From Polaromonas sp. AET17H-212 (GTDB taxonomy: Bacteria > Pseudomonadota > Gammaproteobacteria > Burkholderiales > Burkholderiaceae_C), in assembly GCF_002379085.1 (NCBI RefSeq), contig NZ_NBZW01000019.1, positions 1 to 64,000 on the forward strand: DNA of 64,000 nt, given 5' to 3'. Shown here piece by piece: positions 17,104 to 26,765 of the stretch (position 1 is its first letter; the number at the start of each line of letters is the position of its first letter). The position numbers and the translations under genes were made by a program. A model generated the notes under the pieces. The model saw only the letters and a program-made list of their open reading frames with translations, was not told where the DNA came from and searched no databases.

Positions 17104-17799
17104 ATGACTGCTGACATCCTTGCGATCCCACGTGCCGCCCTGCATGAGCAGGTGGCGCATCGCTTGCGCCAGATGCTGGTTGAAAACCGCATCCCACCGG
17201 GCGCCAAGCTCAACGAGCGCGCGCTCGCGGAAGAGCTCAACGTGTCACGCACGCCGCTGCGCGAAGCCATCAAGATGCTGGCCGCGGAAGGGCTGGTGGA
17301 GCTGCTGCCCAATCGCGGCGCGATTGCGGTGGAATTGACCGAAGACGACGTGCTCCACACCTTTGAAGTCATGGCCGGGCTGGAAGCGCAGTCGGGCGAG
17401 CTGGCCGCCCAGCGCATCACCGATGCCGAGCTCGCCGAGATCAAGGCCATGCATTACGAGATGATGGCCGCCTACACCCGCCGCGACCTGCCCGCTTATT
17501 ACCGGCTCAATGCCGCGATTCACGCGGCCATCAATGCCGCGGCCAAAAACCCGGTGCTCACGGCCACCTACAAGCAAGTCAATGCGCGCCTGCAGGCCCT
17601 GCGTTTTCGCTCCAACCAGGACGGCGACAAATGGCGCGCGGCCGTGAAGGAACATGAACTGATGGTTGAAGCGCTCAGCGCACGCGACCCGGTCGCCATG
17701 CGCGCGGTGCTGGCCAGCCACCTGGGCAACAAGCTCAGCGTGGTCATCGAACAGTTGCGCGCGGCCCAATCGGCACGCCAGACGCCTGCCAAGGCATGA
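17104..17799 (+). CDS. GntR-family (FCD domain) transcriptional regulator
   Basis: The 231-residue protein has an N-terminal winged helix (VAHRLRQMLVENRIPPGAKLNERALAEELNVSRTPLREAIKMLAAEGLVELLPNRGAIAVEL, about 12-75). The C-terminal all-helical FCD effector domain includes DLPAYYRLNAAIHAAI, with His residues that commonly bind metal and carboxylate ligands. The start codon lies nine bases after the second TTGCATACAA element, consistent with autorepression. It is followed after seven bases by the FAD/FeS dehydrogenase. Likely ligands are short hydroxy or keto acids; this is inferred. Confidence 0.9.
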   Translation: MTADILAIPRAALHEQVAHRLRQMLVENRIPPGAKLNERALAEELNVSRTPLREAIKMLAAEGLVELLPNRGAIAVELTEDDVLHTFEVMAGLEAQSGELAAQRITDAELAEIKAMHYEMMAAYTRRDLPAYYRLNAAIHAAINAAAKNPVLTATYKQVNARLQALRFRSNQDGDKWRAAVKEHELMVEALSARDPVAMRAVLASHLGNKLSVVIEQLRAAQSARQTPAKA

Positions 17800-17806
17800 A
17801 AGCCCC

Positions 17807-20800
17807 ATGAACGCCCCCTTGCCCCTGAAAGTCACGCAGGAAACTGCGACTCACGCTTACGATAACGTCGCCCGCATCAGCAATGAAGTGGCCGGCCGGC
17901 TGGCCGCCCGGCTCGCCAGTGACACCCGTGGCGAAGTTCTTTTTTCCGCCGCAGACCGCGGCCGCTACGCCACCGATGCGTCGATCTACCAGGTGATGCC
18001 GGTCGGCGTGTTTGTGCCGCGCAGTGCGCCTGACGTCAAGGCCGCGCTCGACATTTGCCGCGACATGGGTGTGCCCATCGTGCCGCGCGGCGGCGGCACC
18101 AGCCAGTGTGGCCAGACCGTGGGCGCCGGGCTGGTCATCGACCATGCGAAACACATACGCAACATCATCGATGTGGATGTGGACAAGCGCACCGCCGAGG
18201 TCGAGCCCGGCATCGTGCTGGACCACCTGAACGCCGCGCTGAAAAAGCATGGCCTCTGGTACCCGGTCGACGTCTCCACCAGCGCGCAGGCCACGCTGGG
18301 CGGCATGGCCGGCAACAACTCCTGCGGCAGCCGCAGCATCGCCTACGGCAACATGGTGCACAACGTGCTGGGCGCGCAGGCCTGGACCTCGGGTAGCCAG
18401 TTGCTGCAGCTGGGGCCCTATGCCGCCAGCAGCGGCAACGCTCGTGAACTGGGCAATTACATTCGTTCGCTGGCCGAGGAACTGCACCCGGCCATCAAGC
18501 GGATGTGGCCCAAGGTCATGCGCCGCGTCGGCGGCTACAACCTGGACATCTTCGACCCCCAGAGCGAGCGCCCCTACACCGCCGACGGTTCGGTCAACCT
18601 AGCGCACCTCCTGGTAGGCAGCGAGGGTACGCTGGCGCTGACAAAATCACTGACGCTGCAACTGGCCGAACTGCCCAAGGCCAAGGTGCTGGGTGTGGTC
18701 AATTTCCCGACCTTTTACCGCGCCATGGACGCAGCCCAGCACATCGTCAAACTCGGTGACGGCAGCCTGACGGCCGTCGAGCTGGTGGACCGCACCATGA
18801 TCGAGCTGTCGCTGCAGAACCCGGCCTTTGCGCCCACCATTCGCAGCGCGCTGATCGGCCAGCCCGCCGCCATTTTGCTGGTCGAGTTTTCGGGCGCGAG
18901 CAAGGCCGACCTGCTACCCCACCTCAAGCGCCTGGGCGAGCTGATGGGCGATCTGCTGCTGCCCGATTCGGTGGTCGAGATGGTGGATGACGCGCCGCAG
19001 AAGAACCTGTGGGAGGTGCGCAAAGCCGGCCTGAACATCATGATGAGCCTCAAGGGCGACGGCAAGCCGGTGAGTTTTATCGAGGACTGCGCCGTGCCGC
19101 TGGAACACCTGGCCGAATACACCGACGCGCTCACCGAGGTTTTTCGCAAATACGGCAGCAAGGGCACCTGGTACGCCCATGCCTCGGTCGGCACGCTGCA
19201 TGTGCGGCCCATCCTCGACATGCGGCGCGAGGGCGCGCCCAAGATGCGCGCGATTGCCGAGGAAGCGTCCGAGCTGGTGCGCAAGTTCAAGGGCGCCTAC
19301 AGCGGCGAACACGGCGACGGCCTGTGCCGCGGCGAGTGGATCCAGTGGCAGTTCGGCCCGCAGATCAACGCGGCGTTTGCGGCCATCAAGCAGACCATGG
19401 ACCCGATCAACCTGCTGAGCCCGGGCCGCATGGTCAACCCGCCGAAGATGGACGACACGCGGCTGATGCGTTTTGCGCCCGGCTACAAGGTCATCCCCAT
19501 CCAGACCGCACTCGACTGGCGCGCCTGGGACGTGCAGAACGACCCGGTCACCGAGCTGACCAGCGCACCGGGCAGCGGCGGCGACCCGGCCCAGGGGTTT
19601 GCCAAGGCCGTGGAGATGTGCAACAACAACGGCCACTGCCGCAAGTTTGACGCCGGCACCATGTGCCCCAGCTACCGCGTCACGCGCGACGAACAACACC
19701 TGACACGCGGCCGCGCCAACACCCTGCGCCTGGCCCTGTCGGGGCAACTCGGGGGCATGCATGCCGCCGACGCGTTCACCAGCGACATAGTCAAGGATGC
19801 GCTGGACCTGTGCGTGGGCTGCAAGGGCTGCAAGCGCGACTGCCCGACCGGCGTGGACATGGCCAAGATGAAGGTGGAGTTTTTGCACCACTACAAGGCA
19901 AAACACGGCTACACGCTGAAAGACAAGCTGGTCGCGCGCCTGCCCGACTACGCGCACTGGGCCAGCCGCCTGGCACCACTGCTGAACCTGCGCGACAAAA
20001 TTCCCGGCCTGGCCGCACTCAGCGAGAGGTTCACCGGTTTTTCAGCCAAACGCAGCTTGCCGCAGTGGAAGACGCGCACCTTTTTCAACCACCCCCCGGT
20101 CAGCGCCACGCGCGAGGAGGTGCTGGCCGCCAGCAAGCCAGTGGTGCTGTTTGTCGACACCTTCAATGGCCACTTCGAGTCGGACAATGCGGCTTCAGCA
20201 TTAAAAGTGCTGCAAGCCGCGGGCTACACGGCGCATGTAGCTATCAAAAACGTAGCAGACGGAAAGCACCTGTGCTGTGGCCGGACCTACCTGGCCAGCG
20301 GCATGGTCGATGCTGCGAAGGCCAAGGCCAGCGAACTGGTGGACGCCCTGCTGCCCTTCGCCGAGCGCGGCATCGCCATTGTCGGGCTGGAGCCGTCCTG
20401 CCTGCTGACGATGCGCGACGAGATGCTGGTGATGGGCCTGGGTGAAGCGGCTCACACCATTGCCGGCCAGGCCCTGCTGTTCGAGGAATTTCTGGCGCGC
20501 GAGGCCGCAGCCGGCCTGCTCGACCCGCTGAAAGCCAGGCTGCAGCCGGTGGAGCAGGCCATCTTGCTGCACGGCCACTGCCACCAGAAGGCGTTCGGCG
20601 CGGTCAGCCCGATTCTCGAGGTGCTCAGGCTGATCCCCGGTGCCAAGCCCGAGCTGATCGAGTCCAGCTGCTGCGGCATGGCCGGCAGCTTCGGCTACGA
20701 GACCAGCCATTACGAGGTGTCCATGCAGATGGCCGAACTGAGCCTGCTGCCCGCCGTGCGCCAGCAACCCGACGCCATCGTGGTCGCCGACGGCACCAGT

Positions 20801-20881
20801 TGCCGGCACCAGATCCGCGACGGTGCGCAGCGCGAAGCCATTCACGTGGCGGTGCTGATGGCGCAGCAGTTGCGGGCCTGA
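17807..20881 (+). CDS. FAD/FeS 2-hydroxyacid dehydrogenase, YdiJ type
   Basis: The protein has 1024 residues from ATG 17807, seven bases after the gntR stop. The N-terminal part (about 40-480) is a GlcD-like FAD enzyme: PRGGGTSQCGQTVGAGLVID, GNNSCGSRS and the C-terminal GEHGDGLCRGEW. A 4Fe-4S module follows (CNNNGHCRKFDAGTMCPSYRVT, then CVGCKGCKRDCPTGVDM, about 610-690). The C-terminal part has CCG heterodisulfide-type motifs (LCCGRTYL, SSCCGMAGSFG). Size and order match E. coli YdiJ, a D-2-hydroxyglutarate-type dehydrogenase. D-lactate or another 2-hydroxyacid is possible. A degenerate copy of the dispersed repeat lies in frame near residue 800-815. Confidence 0.88.
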   Translation: MNAPLPLKVTQETATHAYDNVARISNEVAGRLAARLASDTRGEVLFSAADRGRYATDASIYQVMPVGVFVPRSAPDVKAALDICRDMGVPIVPRGGGTSQCGQTVGAGLVIDHAKHIRNIIDVDVDKRTAEVEPGIVLDHLNAALKKHGLWYPVDVSTSAQATLGGMAGNNSCGSRSIAYGNMVHNVLGAQAWTSGSQLLQLGPYAASSGNARELGNYIRSLAEELHPAIKRMWPKVMRRVGGYNLDIFDPQSERPYTADGSVNLAHLLVGSEGTLALTKSLTLQLAELPKAKVLGVVNFPTFYRAMDAAQHIVKLGDGSLTAVELVDRTMIELSLQNPAFAPTIRSALIGQPAAILLVEFSGASKADLLPHLKRLGELMGDLLLPDSVVEMVDDAPQKNLWEVRKAGLNIMMSLKGDGKPVSFIEDCAVPLEHLAEYTDALTEVFRKYGSKGTWYAHASVGTLHVRPILDMRREGAPKMRAIAEEASELVRKFKGAYSGEHGDGLCRGEWIQWQFGPQINAAFAAIKQTMDPINLLSPGRMVNPPKMDDTRLMRFAPGYKVIPIQTALDWRAWDVQNDPVTELTSAPGSGGDPAQGFAKAVEMCNNNGHCRKFDAGTMCPSYRVTRDEQHLTRGRANTLRLALSGQLGGMHAADAFTSDIVKDALDLCVGCKGCKRDCPTGVDMAKMKVEFLHHYKAKHGYTLKDKLVARLPDYAHWASRLAPLLNLRDKIPGLAALSERFTGFSAKRSLPQWKTRTFFNHPPVSATREEVLAASKPVVLFVDTFNGHFESDNAASALKVLQAAGYTAHVAIKNVADGKHLCCGRTYLASGMVDAAKAKASELVDALLPFAERGIAIVGLEPSCLLTMRDEMLVMGLGEAAHTIAGQALLFEEFLAREAAAGLLDPLKARLQPVEQAILLHGHCHQKAFGAVSPILEVLRLIPGAKPELIESSCCGMAGSFGYETSHYEVSMQMAELSLLPAVRQQPDAIVVADGTSCRHQIRDGAQREAIHVAVLMAQQLRA
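20208..20250 (-). repeat. degenerate dispersed repeat inside the YdiJ-type gene
   Basis: Read on the minus strand this starts TTTTTGATAGCTACATGCGCC, less one base at the start, close to the TTTTGATAGCTGCTGGCGC end of copy 1. The second half is poorly conserved. It is translated in frame as part of AAGYTAHVAIKNVADGK, just before the LCCGRT motif. Confidence 0.35.
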
Positions 20882-20926
20882 CGCCAGATTCAGGGGGCAT
20901 GGCTCCGCCGGAGTAAAGTGGCGGCG

Positions 20927-21877
20927 ATGCACACCCCGGACATCCTGACCCTCACCATGAACCCGGCCCTGGACGTGTCAACGTCCACCGACAAGGTCAT
21001 GGACACGCACAAGCTGCGCTGCGCCGCCGCGCAATACCACCCCGGTGGCGGCGGCATCAATGTGGCCCGCGTCCTGCAGCGACTCGGCAGCAACTGCCTG
21101 GCGCTGTACCCGGGCGGCGGCATGAACGGGCAAAGGCTGCGCCAGTTGCTGGACCAGGAGCAGGTGCGCAGCCAGTGCCTGCCGATCGGCGGCGAGACGC
21201 GCGAGAGTTTTCATGTCCACGAAACGGCCAGCGGGCGGGACTTCCGCTTTGTCCTGCCCGGACCGACCCTGAGCGCGTCCGAGTGGCAGGCCTGCCTCGA
21301 TGTTGTCAGCGCCCTGGCGGTGCCACCGTCCTGGCTGGTGGCCAGCGGCAGCCTGCCGCCCGGCGTGCCAGCTGACTTCTATGCGCAGCTCACGCGGCTG
21401 GCACGCACGCGCGGCTGCCGCGTGGTACTGGACAGCTCGGGCCCGGCGCTGGCGGCGGCGCTGGCGGAAGGCGTGCACCTGATCAAGCCCAGCCTGCGCG
21501 AGCTGCGTGAGCTGACCGGCCTGCCGCTGGACACCGATGCACAGCGGCTGGCCGTGGCCCGCAGCATCATCTCGGCCGGACAGGCGCAGATCGTGGCGCT
21601 GTCGCTCGGCGAGGACGGCGCCCTGCTCGTCACCGCCGACCAGGCGCTGCGGGCCAGCGCCGTTCCGGTCCAGGTCGAAAGCACCATAGGCGCGGGCGAC
21701 AGCTTTGTCGGCGGTCTGGTCTGGGCGCTGAGCCGGCAGACCGACTTGGCGCAGGCCTTCCGCTACGCCATGGGCGCCGCCACGGCTGCCCTGCTGACGG
21801 CGGGTACCGCGCTATGCCAGGCCGCCGATGTGGAACGCCTTGCCAGGCAAGTGATCGTTACACCGGCCGGCGCTTGA
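20927..21877 (+). CDS. pfkB: PfkB-family phosphofructokinase
   Basis: This ribokinase-fold sugar kinase has 316 residues. It opens ILTLTMNPALDVST and has PGGGGINVARVLQRLG (sugar site), GETRESFHVHE, VASGSLPPGVPADFY, IKPSLRELRELTGL, and the catalytic anion-hole motif STIGAGDSFVGGLVWAL with its Asp near residue 257. The pattern matches 6-phosphofructokinase isozyme 2 and 1-phosphofructokinase. No PTS fructose genes are adjacent, so PfkB activity is favoured. ppsA follows 93 bases downstream on the same strand. Confidence 0.85.
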   Translation: MHTPDILTLTMNPALDVSTSTDKVMDTHKLRCAAAQYHPGGGGINVARVLQRLGSNCLALYPGGGMNGQRLRQLLDQEQVRSQCLPIGGETRESFHVHETASGRDFRFVLPGPTLSASEWQACLDVVSALAVPPSWLVASGSLPPGVPADFYAQLTRLARTRGCRVVLDSSGPALAAALAEGVHLIKPSLRELRELTGLPLDTDAQRLAVARSIISAGQAQIVALSLGEDGALLVTADQALRASAVPVQVESTIGAGDSFVGGLVWALSRQTDLAQAFRYAMGAATAALLTAGTALCQAADVERLARQVIVTPAGA

Positions 21878-21970
21878 TCTGGCGCAAGGCGGCTGAGCCG
21901 ACCGGCGTCTACCGTATGCGGAAAGCAAGCCACAGGAGACGGTGCGCGCGACGGTGCGCGCGTCCGGGAT

Positions 21971-24463
21971 ATGACAACACCTTACATACGCTGGTTTTCG
22001 GAGCTGGGCATCGCCGATGTTCCCTTGGTGGGCGGCAAGAATGCCTCACTCGGCGAAATGGTGCGCGAACTCGGCGCGCAAGGCGTGCGGGTGCCCAACG
22101 GGTTTGCCGTGACGGCGCAGGCCTACCGCTACCTGCTCGATCAGGCAGGCGCCTGGCCCGGTCTGCATGAGGCGCTCGACGGCCTGGATGTCAAGAATGT
22201 CGATGACCTGGCGCGGCGCGCGGCGCGCGCACGCGAGATCATTCAGGCCGCCCCGCTGCCCGCGGACCTGGTCGCCGAAATTGCCGCGGCGTATGCGCGC
22301 CTGCAAGCCGAGTACGGCGATACCCTGACACTGGCCGTGCGCAGCTCGGCCACGGCCGAAGACCTGCCCGATGCGTCGTTTGCCGGCCAGCATGAGACAT
22401 TTCTGAACGTCTCGGGCCTGACGCGCCTGCTCGACGCGGTTCACCAGTGTTTTGCCAGCCTGTACAAGGACCGGGCCATCGCTTACCGGGTCGAACATGG
22501 CATCGATCACTTCAAGGTCCTGCAGTCGGTGGGCGTGATGAAGATGGTGCGTTCGGATTGCGGGGCCAGCGGCGTGATCTTCACCCTGGACACCGAGACC
22601 GGTTTTCCCGACGTCGTGTTCATCACCGGCGCCTGGGGCCTGGGCGAGAACGTGGTCCAGGGCACGGTCGACCCGGATGAGTTCTACGTGTTCAAGCCCA
22701 CGCTGAAGCAGGGCCATCGCGCGGTGCTCAGGCGCAAGCTCGGCAGCAAGGAAATCCGCATGGTGTATGCCAAGGCCGCCGGCCGCGAGACCACGCGCAA
22801 CATGCCAACGCCACCGGAGGATCAGGCGCGTTTTTGCATCAGCGACGACGACGTTCTGGAGCTGGCCGATGCCTCCATCCGCATTGAGGCGCACTACAGC
22901 CGCAAGTCGGGCCGCCCGACGCCCATGGACATTGAATGGGCCAGGGACGGCATCGACGGAAAACTCTACATCGTCCAGGCCCGGCCCGAAACCGTGGCCT
23001 CGCGCAAGCCGCTCGGCACGGTGGACACCTGGCGGCTGGACGCCAGGGGCAAGCTCTGCATCAGCGGCCGCGCCGTGGGCGGCGCGATCGCGACGGGGCG
23101 GGCGCGCGTGATCAACGATATCAGCGAACTCAACCAGTTCCAGCCCGGCGAGGTGCTGGTGGCGGACACCACCATGCCTGACTGGGGCACGGTGCTGAAG
23201 ATCGCGTCTGCCGTCGTGACCAACCGCGGCGGGCGCACCTGCCATGCGGCCATCGTGGCACGCGAGATGGGCATTCCGGCCGTGGTCGGCTGCGGCCATG
23301 CCACCACCGCCATCCGCACCGGCGACGAGATCACGGTGTCCTGCGCCGAAGGCAGCCAGGGCCGGGTCTACGCGGGCCTGTTGCCGTTCACGAAGCGCAG
23401 CATCGACGTGGCCGGCCTGGCGCGGCCGCAGACACACCTGATGGTCAACATCGCCAACCCCGACACGGCCTTCCAGACTGCGCTGCTGCCCAACGACGGC
23501 GTGGGCCTGGCACGCATGGAGTTCATCGTTGCCGAACACATACGCGCGCATCCGATGGCGCTGGTACACCCGGAGAAAGTCGAAGACGCAGCGGTGCGCG
23601 AGGAGATCGCCCGCCTCACGCGGTCATACGCCAGGCCGGCCGACTACTTCGTGCGCCAGCTGTCCGAAGGTGTGGCCACCATCGCCGCGGCCTTCTATCC
23701 CAAGCCGGTGATCGTGCGCATGTCCGACTTCAAGACCAACGAATACGCCAGCCTGCTCGGCGGGCGCTGGTTCGAGCCGGATGAGGCCAACCCCATGATC
23801 GGTTTTCGCGGCGCCTCGCGCTACGCACACCCGGCCTATGCCGAGGGTTTCGCGCTCGAGTGCGCGGCGATGAAACGCGTGCGCGACGAGATGGGCCTGG
23901 TCAACGTCAAGCTGATGATTCCGTTTTGCCGCCGTGTCGAGGAAGGCGAACGCGTGCTGCAGGCCATGGCGACGCACGGGCTGACGCGCGGTGTCAATGG
24001 CCTGGAGGTCTACGTGATGTGCGAGATCCCCAACAACGTGATCCAGATCGATGCCTTTGCCCGCCTGTTCGACGGCTTCTCCATCGGCTCCAACGACCTG
24101 ACCCAGCTGGTGCTGGGCGTGGACCGCGACTCGGACATCGTGGCCTTCGACTTCGACGAACGCGACCCCGGCGTCAAGGAGATGATCCGCCAGACCATAG
24201 AGGGCGCGCACCGCAACCAGCGCCACGTGGGCATTTGCGGCCAGGCACCCTCGGACTATCCCGAGATCGCGCAATACCTGGTGGAGCTCGGCATCGACGC
24301 CATGAGTGTCACGCCCGATACGTTGCTGAAAATCACGGTCGACGTGCTGGCCGTGGAAGCGCGGCTGGGGCGTGCGCCGCGCCGCGCAGCGCAGCCCTCT
24401 GCCACACCGCCCGAAACAACCGCACCCACCGCACCAACCACGGCTACCAGGAGACTGTCATGA
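21971..24463 (+). CDS. ppsA: phosphoenolpyruvate synthase
   Basis: This enzyme converts pyruvate and ATP to PEP, AMP and phosphate for gluconeogenesis. The 830 residues contain the ATP-grasp nucleotide domain (about 15-340: VGGKNASLGEMVREL, RSSATAEDLPDASFAGQHETFLNV, WGLGENVVQGTVDPDEFYVFK). The phosphohistidine swivel domain has its His in TNRGGRTCHAAIVAREMGIPAVVGC (about 422). The C-terminal TIM barrel follows (GLARMEFI, CEIPNNVI, SIGSNDLTQLVLGVDRDS, GICGQAPSDYP). It ends with a Thr/Pro/Ala-rich tail of about 35 residues beyond the usual end. The stop overlaps the CBS gene start. Confidence 0.95.
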   Translation: MTTPYIRWFSELGIADVPLVGGKNASLGEMVRELGAQGVRVPNGFAVTAQAYRYLLDQAGAWPGLHEALDGLDVKNVDDLARRAARAREIIQAAPLPADLVAEIAAAYARLQAEYGDTLTLAVRSSATAEDLPDASFAGQHETFLNVSGLTRLLDAVHQCFASLYKDRAIAYRVEHGIDHFKVLQSVGVMKMVRSDCGASGVIFTLDTETGFPDVVFITGAWGLGENVVQGTVDPDEFYVFKPTLKQGHRAVLRRKLGSKEIRMVYAKAAGRETTRNMPTPPEDQARFCISDDDVLELADASIRIEAHYSRKSGRPTPMDIEWARDGIDGKLYIVQARPETVASRKPLGTVDTWRLDARGKLCISGRAVGGAIATGRARVINDISELNQFQPGEVLVADTTMPDWGTVLKIASAVVTNRGGRTCHAAIVAREMGIPAVVGCGHATTAIRTGDEITVSCAEGSQGRVYAGLLPFTKRSIDVAGLARPQTHLMVNIANPDTAFQTALLPNDGVGLARMEFIVAEHIRAHPMALVHPEKVEDAAVREEIARLTRSYARPADYFVRQLSEGVATIAAAFYPKPVIVRMSDFKTNEYASLLGGRWFEPDEANPMIGFRGASRYAHPAYAEGFALECAAMKRVRDEMGLVNVKLMIPFCRRVEEGERVLQAMATHGLTRGVNGLEVYVMCEIPNNVIQIDAFARLFDGFSIGSNDLTQLVLGVDRDSDIVAFDFDERDPGVKEMIRQTIEGAHRNQRHVGICGQAPSDYPEIAQYLVELGIDAMSVTPDTLLKITVDVLAVEARLGRAPRRAAQPSATPPETTAPTAPTTATRRLS

Positions 24464-24837
24464 GCCAGACCATCGCATCCTTGATGAACCGCGAAGTGAC
24501 CCAGGTGGGTCCGGACGACACGCTGCAGGCCGTCGAGGCGAAGCTGGTCGCCAAAGGCCTGTCGTGGGTGCCGGTGGTCGACGCCAGCGGCGTGGTGATG
24601 GGCGTGATCAGCAGCGCCGACCTGTTGCGGGCGCATGCCGAGGGAAAAACCGCCCCCAAGGTCAGCGCGTGGCAGCTGTGCACCTACAAGCCGGTCACCG
24701 TGCACCCGGACGCCACACTCGCTGAGGTGGCCAGGCTGATGACCGAGGGCAACATCCACCACGTGGTGGTGGCCGAGGGCCCGAACCTCAAGGGCGTGGT
24801 CTCCTCACTCGACTTCGTGCGGACTTTTGTTGTTTAG
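24460..24837 (+). CDS. paired CBS-domain protein
   Basis: The small 125-residue cytoplasmic protein consists of two CBS motifs: IASLMNREVTQVGPDDTLQAVEAKL...WVPVVDASGVVMGVISSADLLR, then KPVTVHPDATLAEVARLMTEGNIHHVVVAEGPNLKGVVSSLDFV. Such pairs bind adenine nucleotides and report energy charge. Its ATG overlaps the ppsA stop (ATGA), so it is made with PEP synthase and may tune ppsA or pfkB activity to AMP/ATP. No direct evidence of a target is visible. Confidence 0.88.
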   Translation: MSQTIASLMNREVTQVGPDDTLQAVEAKLVAKGLSWVPVVDASGVVMGVISSADLLRAHAEGKTAPKVSAWQLCTYKPVTVHPDATLAEVARLMTEGNIHHVVVAEGPNLKGVVSSLDFVRTFVV

Positions 24838-24839
24838 GG

Positions 24840-26765
24840 TCATGCTTGCTGGCCTGCGGATTCTGCCGGCAAAGTAAAGAAAAAACAGGTCCCTTTTTCG
24901 GGGGAGGATTCAGCCCATATCCGGCCACCGTGACGCCTGATAACGCGGCGCACCGTGGCCAACCCGATGCCGGTTCCGGGAAACTCCGAGACCCCATGCA
25001 GGCGCTGGAAGGGCTCGAAAAGCTTGTCCCCATAAGCCATATCGAATCCGGCACCGTTGTCGCGCACAAAAAATACCTGCTCTCCTGCGGCGTCGCTGGT
25101 CTGGCCGACCTTGATCTCGGCCGGCGCCCGTTGCGCGCTGAACTTCCAGGCGTTGCCCAACAGATTTTCCATCACCACCCGGAGCAGGCGCTCATCACCA
25201 TGGGCCATCAGGCCACTCTCAATGTGAAGCGTCACCTGTCGCTCGGGCTCGAACGCCTGCCGGGCGTCCAGGCTGTTTCGCGCCAGCATCGACAGGTCGA
25301 CCGGCTCGCTGCGAAGCTGCACGCGCAACATCTGCGAGAGCGACAGCAGGCCTTCAATCAACTGCCCCATCTGCACGGCGCCGGCCTGAATACGCGACAG
25401 GTAGTGCTGAGCCTTCTCATCTGCAAGCTTGCCAACCTGTTTCGCCAGTAAATGGCTAAAGCCATGAATGGTGTTGAGCGGCGAACGCAAATCGTGCGAA
25501 ACCGAATAGGAGAAGGCTTCAAGCTCCTGATTCGAAAATTTCAACTTGTTTTCAATCCCCTTGATTTCAGTGATGTCCTGCAGTGCACCCACGAGCCGTA
25601 CCACCTTGCCGTCCTGCAACAGCGCGCGACCCTGTGTGCGGACCCAGATACGCCGCCCTCTTGCGGTCACCAGGGGAAGCTCGAGGTCCCAGGGTTCGCC
25701 CTGGTCAAGCGCCGCCATGAAGGCCGCCCTGATCGCAGGCTGTGCCTCCGGCGCGTAAAAGTCTGCCATTTTTTCCAGCGCCAGGTCTGTCGGTGCATCC
25801 ATCTCGCAGATGCGGTAAATCTCTTCAGACAAATAAGGCGACATGGTCTCCGCGTCCACTTCCCACCCGCCTACCCTGGCCAACGCGCCGGTGCGCTTCA
25901 ACAGTTCGGCGCTGCTGGCCGTGGCCAGTTCTGCGAGCTTGTGGACCGTGATCTCCTGGATCATCCCGGTTCGGCGCTTGCGCTGCGTGCCCGCGTCGTC
26001 GCCATCGGCCTGGCCAAGCAGATGAATCCAGCGCACCTCGCCCTCAGACGGGACAACCCGGAACTCGATGTCCATGGCCAGGCCAGCCTGAACGGCCGCG
26101 TTGCATGCTGCCTCGAAAACAGCGCGGTCAGCCGGATGAATCAGCCGGAGAAACCCGTCATAGCTGCTGTCGAAAACGCTGCGATCGACACCGAGCACGT
26201 CGCAGGATTCGTCACACCACCACATCAGGCCGGTCGTGCGGTCGGCCTGGTAATAGCCAATGCGACCGATGTGCTGCGCCTTCAGCAGCCTGCGCTGGCT
26301 CTCCTGCAAACGCGCGAGGTTTTCAGCCTGTTCGCGCGCCAGCCGCTCCATTTCGGAGATATCGCGCACGATCGCCGTAAAAAGCTTGCCCTCTGAAGTG
26401 TCGAAATAGGAGATGGACACCTCCAGGGGAAACTCCTCCCCGTTCGCTCGCAGCCCGTAGACGACACTGCGCCCGCCCATGCGGCGGGACGTCACGCCCG
26501 TGCTGCCAAAGCGTTTGATCTGCTCGGCGTGGCTTGGGCGAAAACGTCCGGGAACCAGTTTCTCGAGGGGTTGCAGCAGGACAGCGTGCCGGGGCCAGCC
26601 GAATATTTCCTCGGCCGCACGGTTGTACAAAACAATTCTTTGCTGCTCATCGACCGTGACGATGGCGTCCATGGCCGAGTTCAGCACGCCCGCCAGCAGT
26701 GCGGCCGCGTTGGCCGGATCACTGCCCCAGGAGTCAGGGTTGTCGATGGGTAATTTCATGCTCAT
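24840..26765 (-). CDS. triple-PAS sensor histidine kinase
   Basis: The soluble kinase has 641 residues and no membrane segment. PAS1 spans about 20-135 (AMDAIVTVDEQQRIVLYN), PAS2 about 155-280 (RIGYYQADRTTGLMWWCDE), and PAS3 about 290-400 (KRTGALARVGGWEVD). The HisKA domain has the phospho-acceptor His in FSYSVSHDLRSPLNTIHGFSHLL. The HATPase domain has NLLGNAWKFS, VRDNGAGFD, GTGIGLATVRRVIRRHGG. ATG 26765 overlaps the stop of the upstream FNR-like gene (ATGA), so the pair is translationally coupled; no response regulator is adjacent. The N-terminal half is paralogous to the protein at 1-895. Confidence 0.92.
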   Translation of the reverse strand: MSMKLPIDNPDSWGSDPANAAALLAGVLNSAMDAIVTVDEQQRIVLYNRAAEEIFGWPRHAVLLQPLEKLVPGRFRPSHAEQIKRFGSTGVTSRRMGGRSVVYGLRANGEEFPLEVSISYFDTSEGKLFTAIVRDISEMERLAREQAENLARLQESQRRLLKAQHIGRIGYYQADRTTGLMWWCDESCDVLGVDRSVFDSSYDGFLRLIHPADRAVFEAACNAAVQAGLAMDIEFRVVPSEGEVRWIHLLGQADGDDAGTQRKRRTGMIQEITVHKLAELATASSAELLKRTGALARVGGWEVDAETMSPYLSEEIYRICEMDAPTDLALEKMADFYAPEAQPAIRAAFMAALDQGEPWDLELPLVTARGRRIWVRTQGRALLQDGKVVRLVGALQDITEIKGIENKLKFSNQELEAFSYSVSHDLRSPLNTIHGFSHLLAKQVGKLADEKAQHYLSRIQAGAVQMGQLIEGLLSLSQMLRVQLRSEPVDLSMLARNSLDARQAFEPERQVTLHIESGLMAHGDERLLRVVMENLLGNAWKFSAQRAPAEIKVGQTSDAAGEQVFFVRDNGAGFDMAYGDKLFEPFQRLHGVSEFPGTGIGLATVRRVIRRHGGRIWAESSPEKGTCFFFTLPAESAGQQA

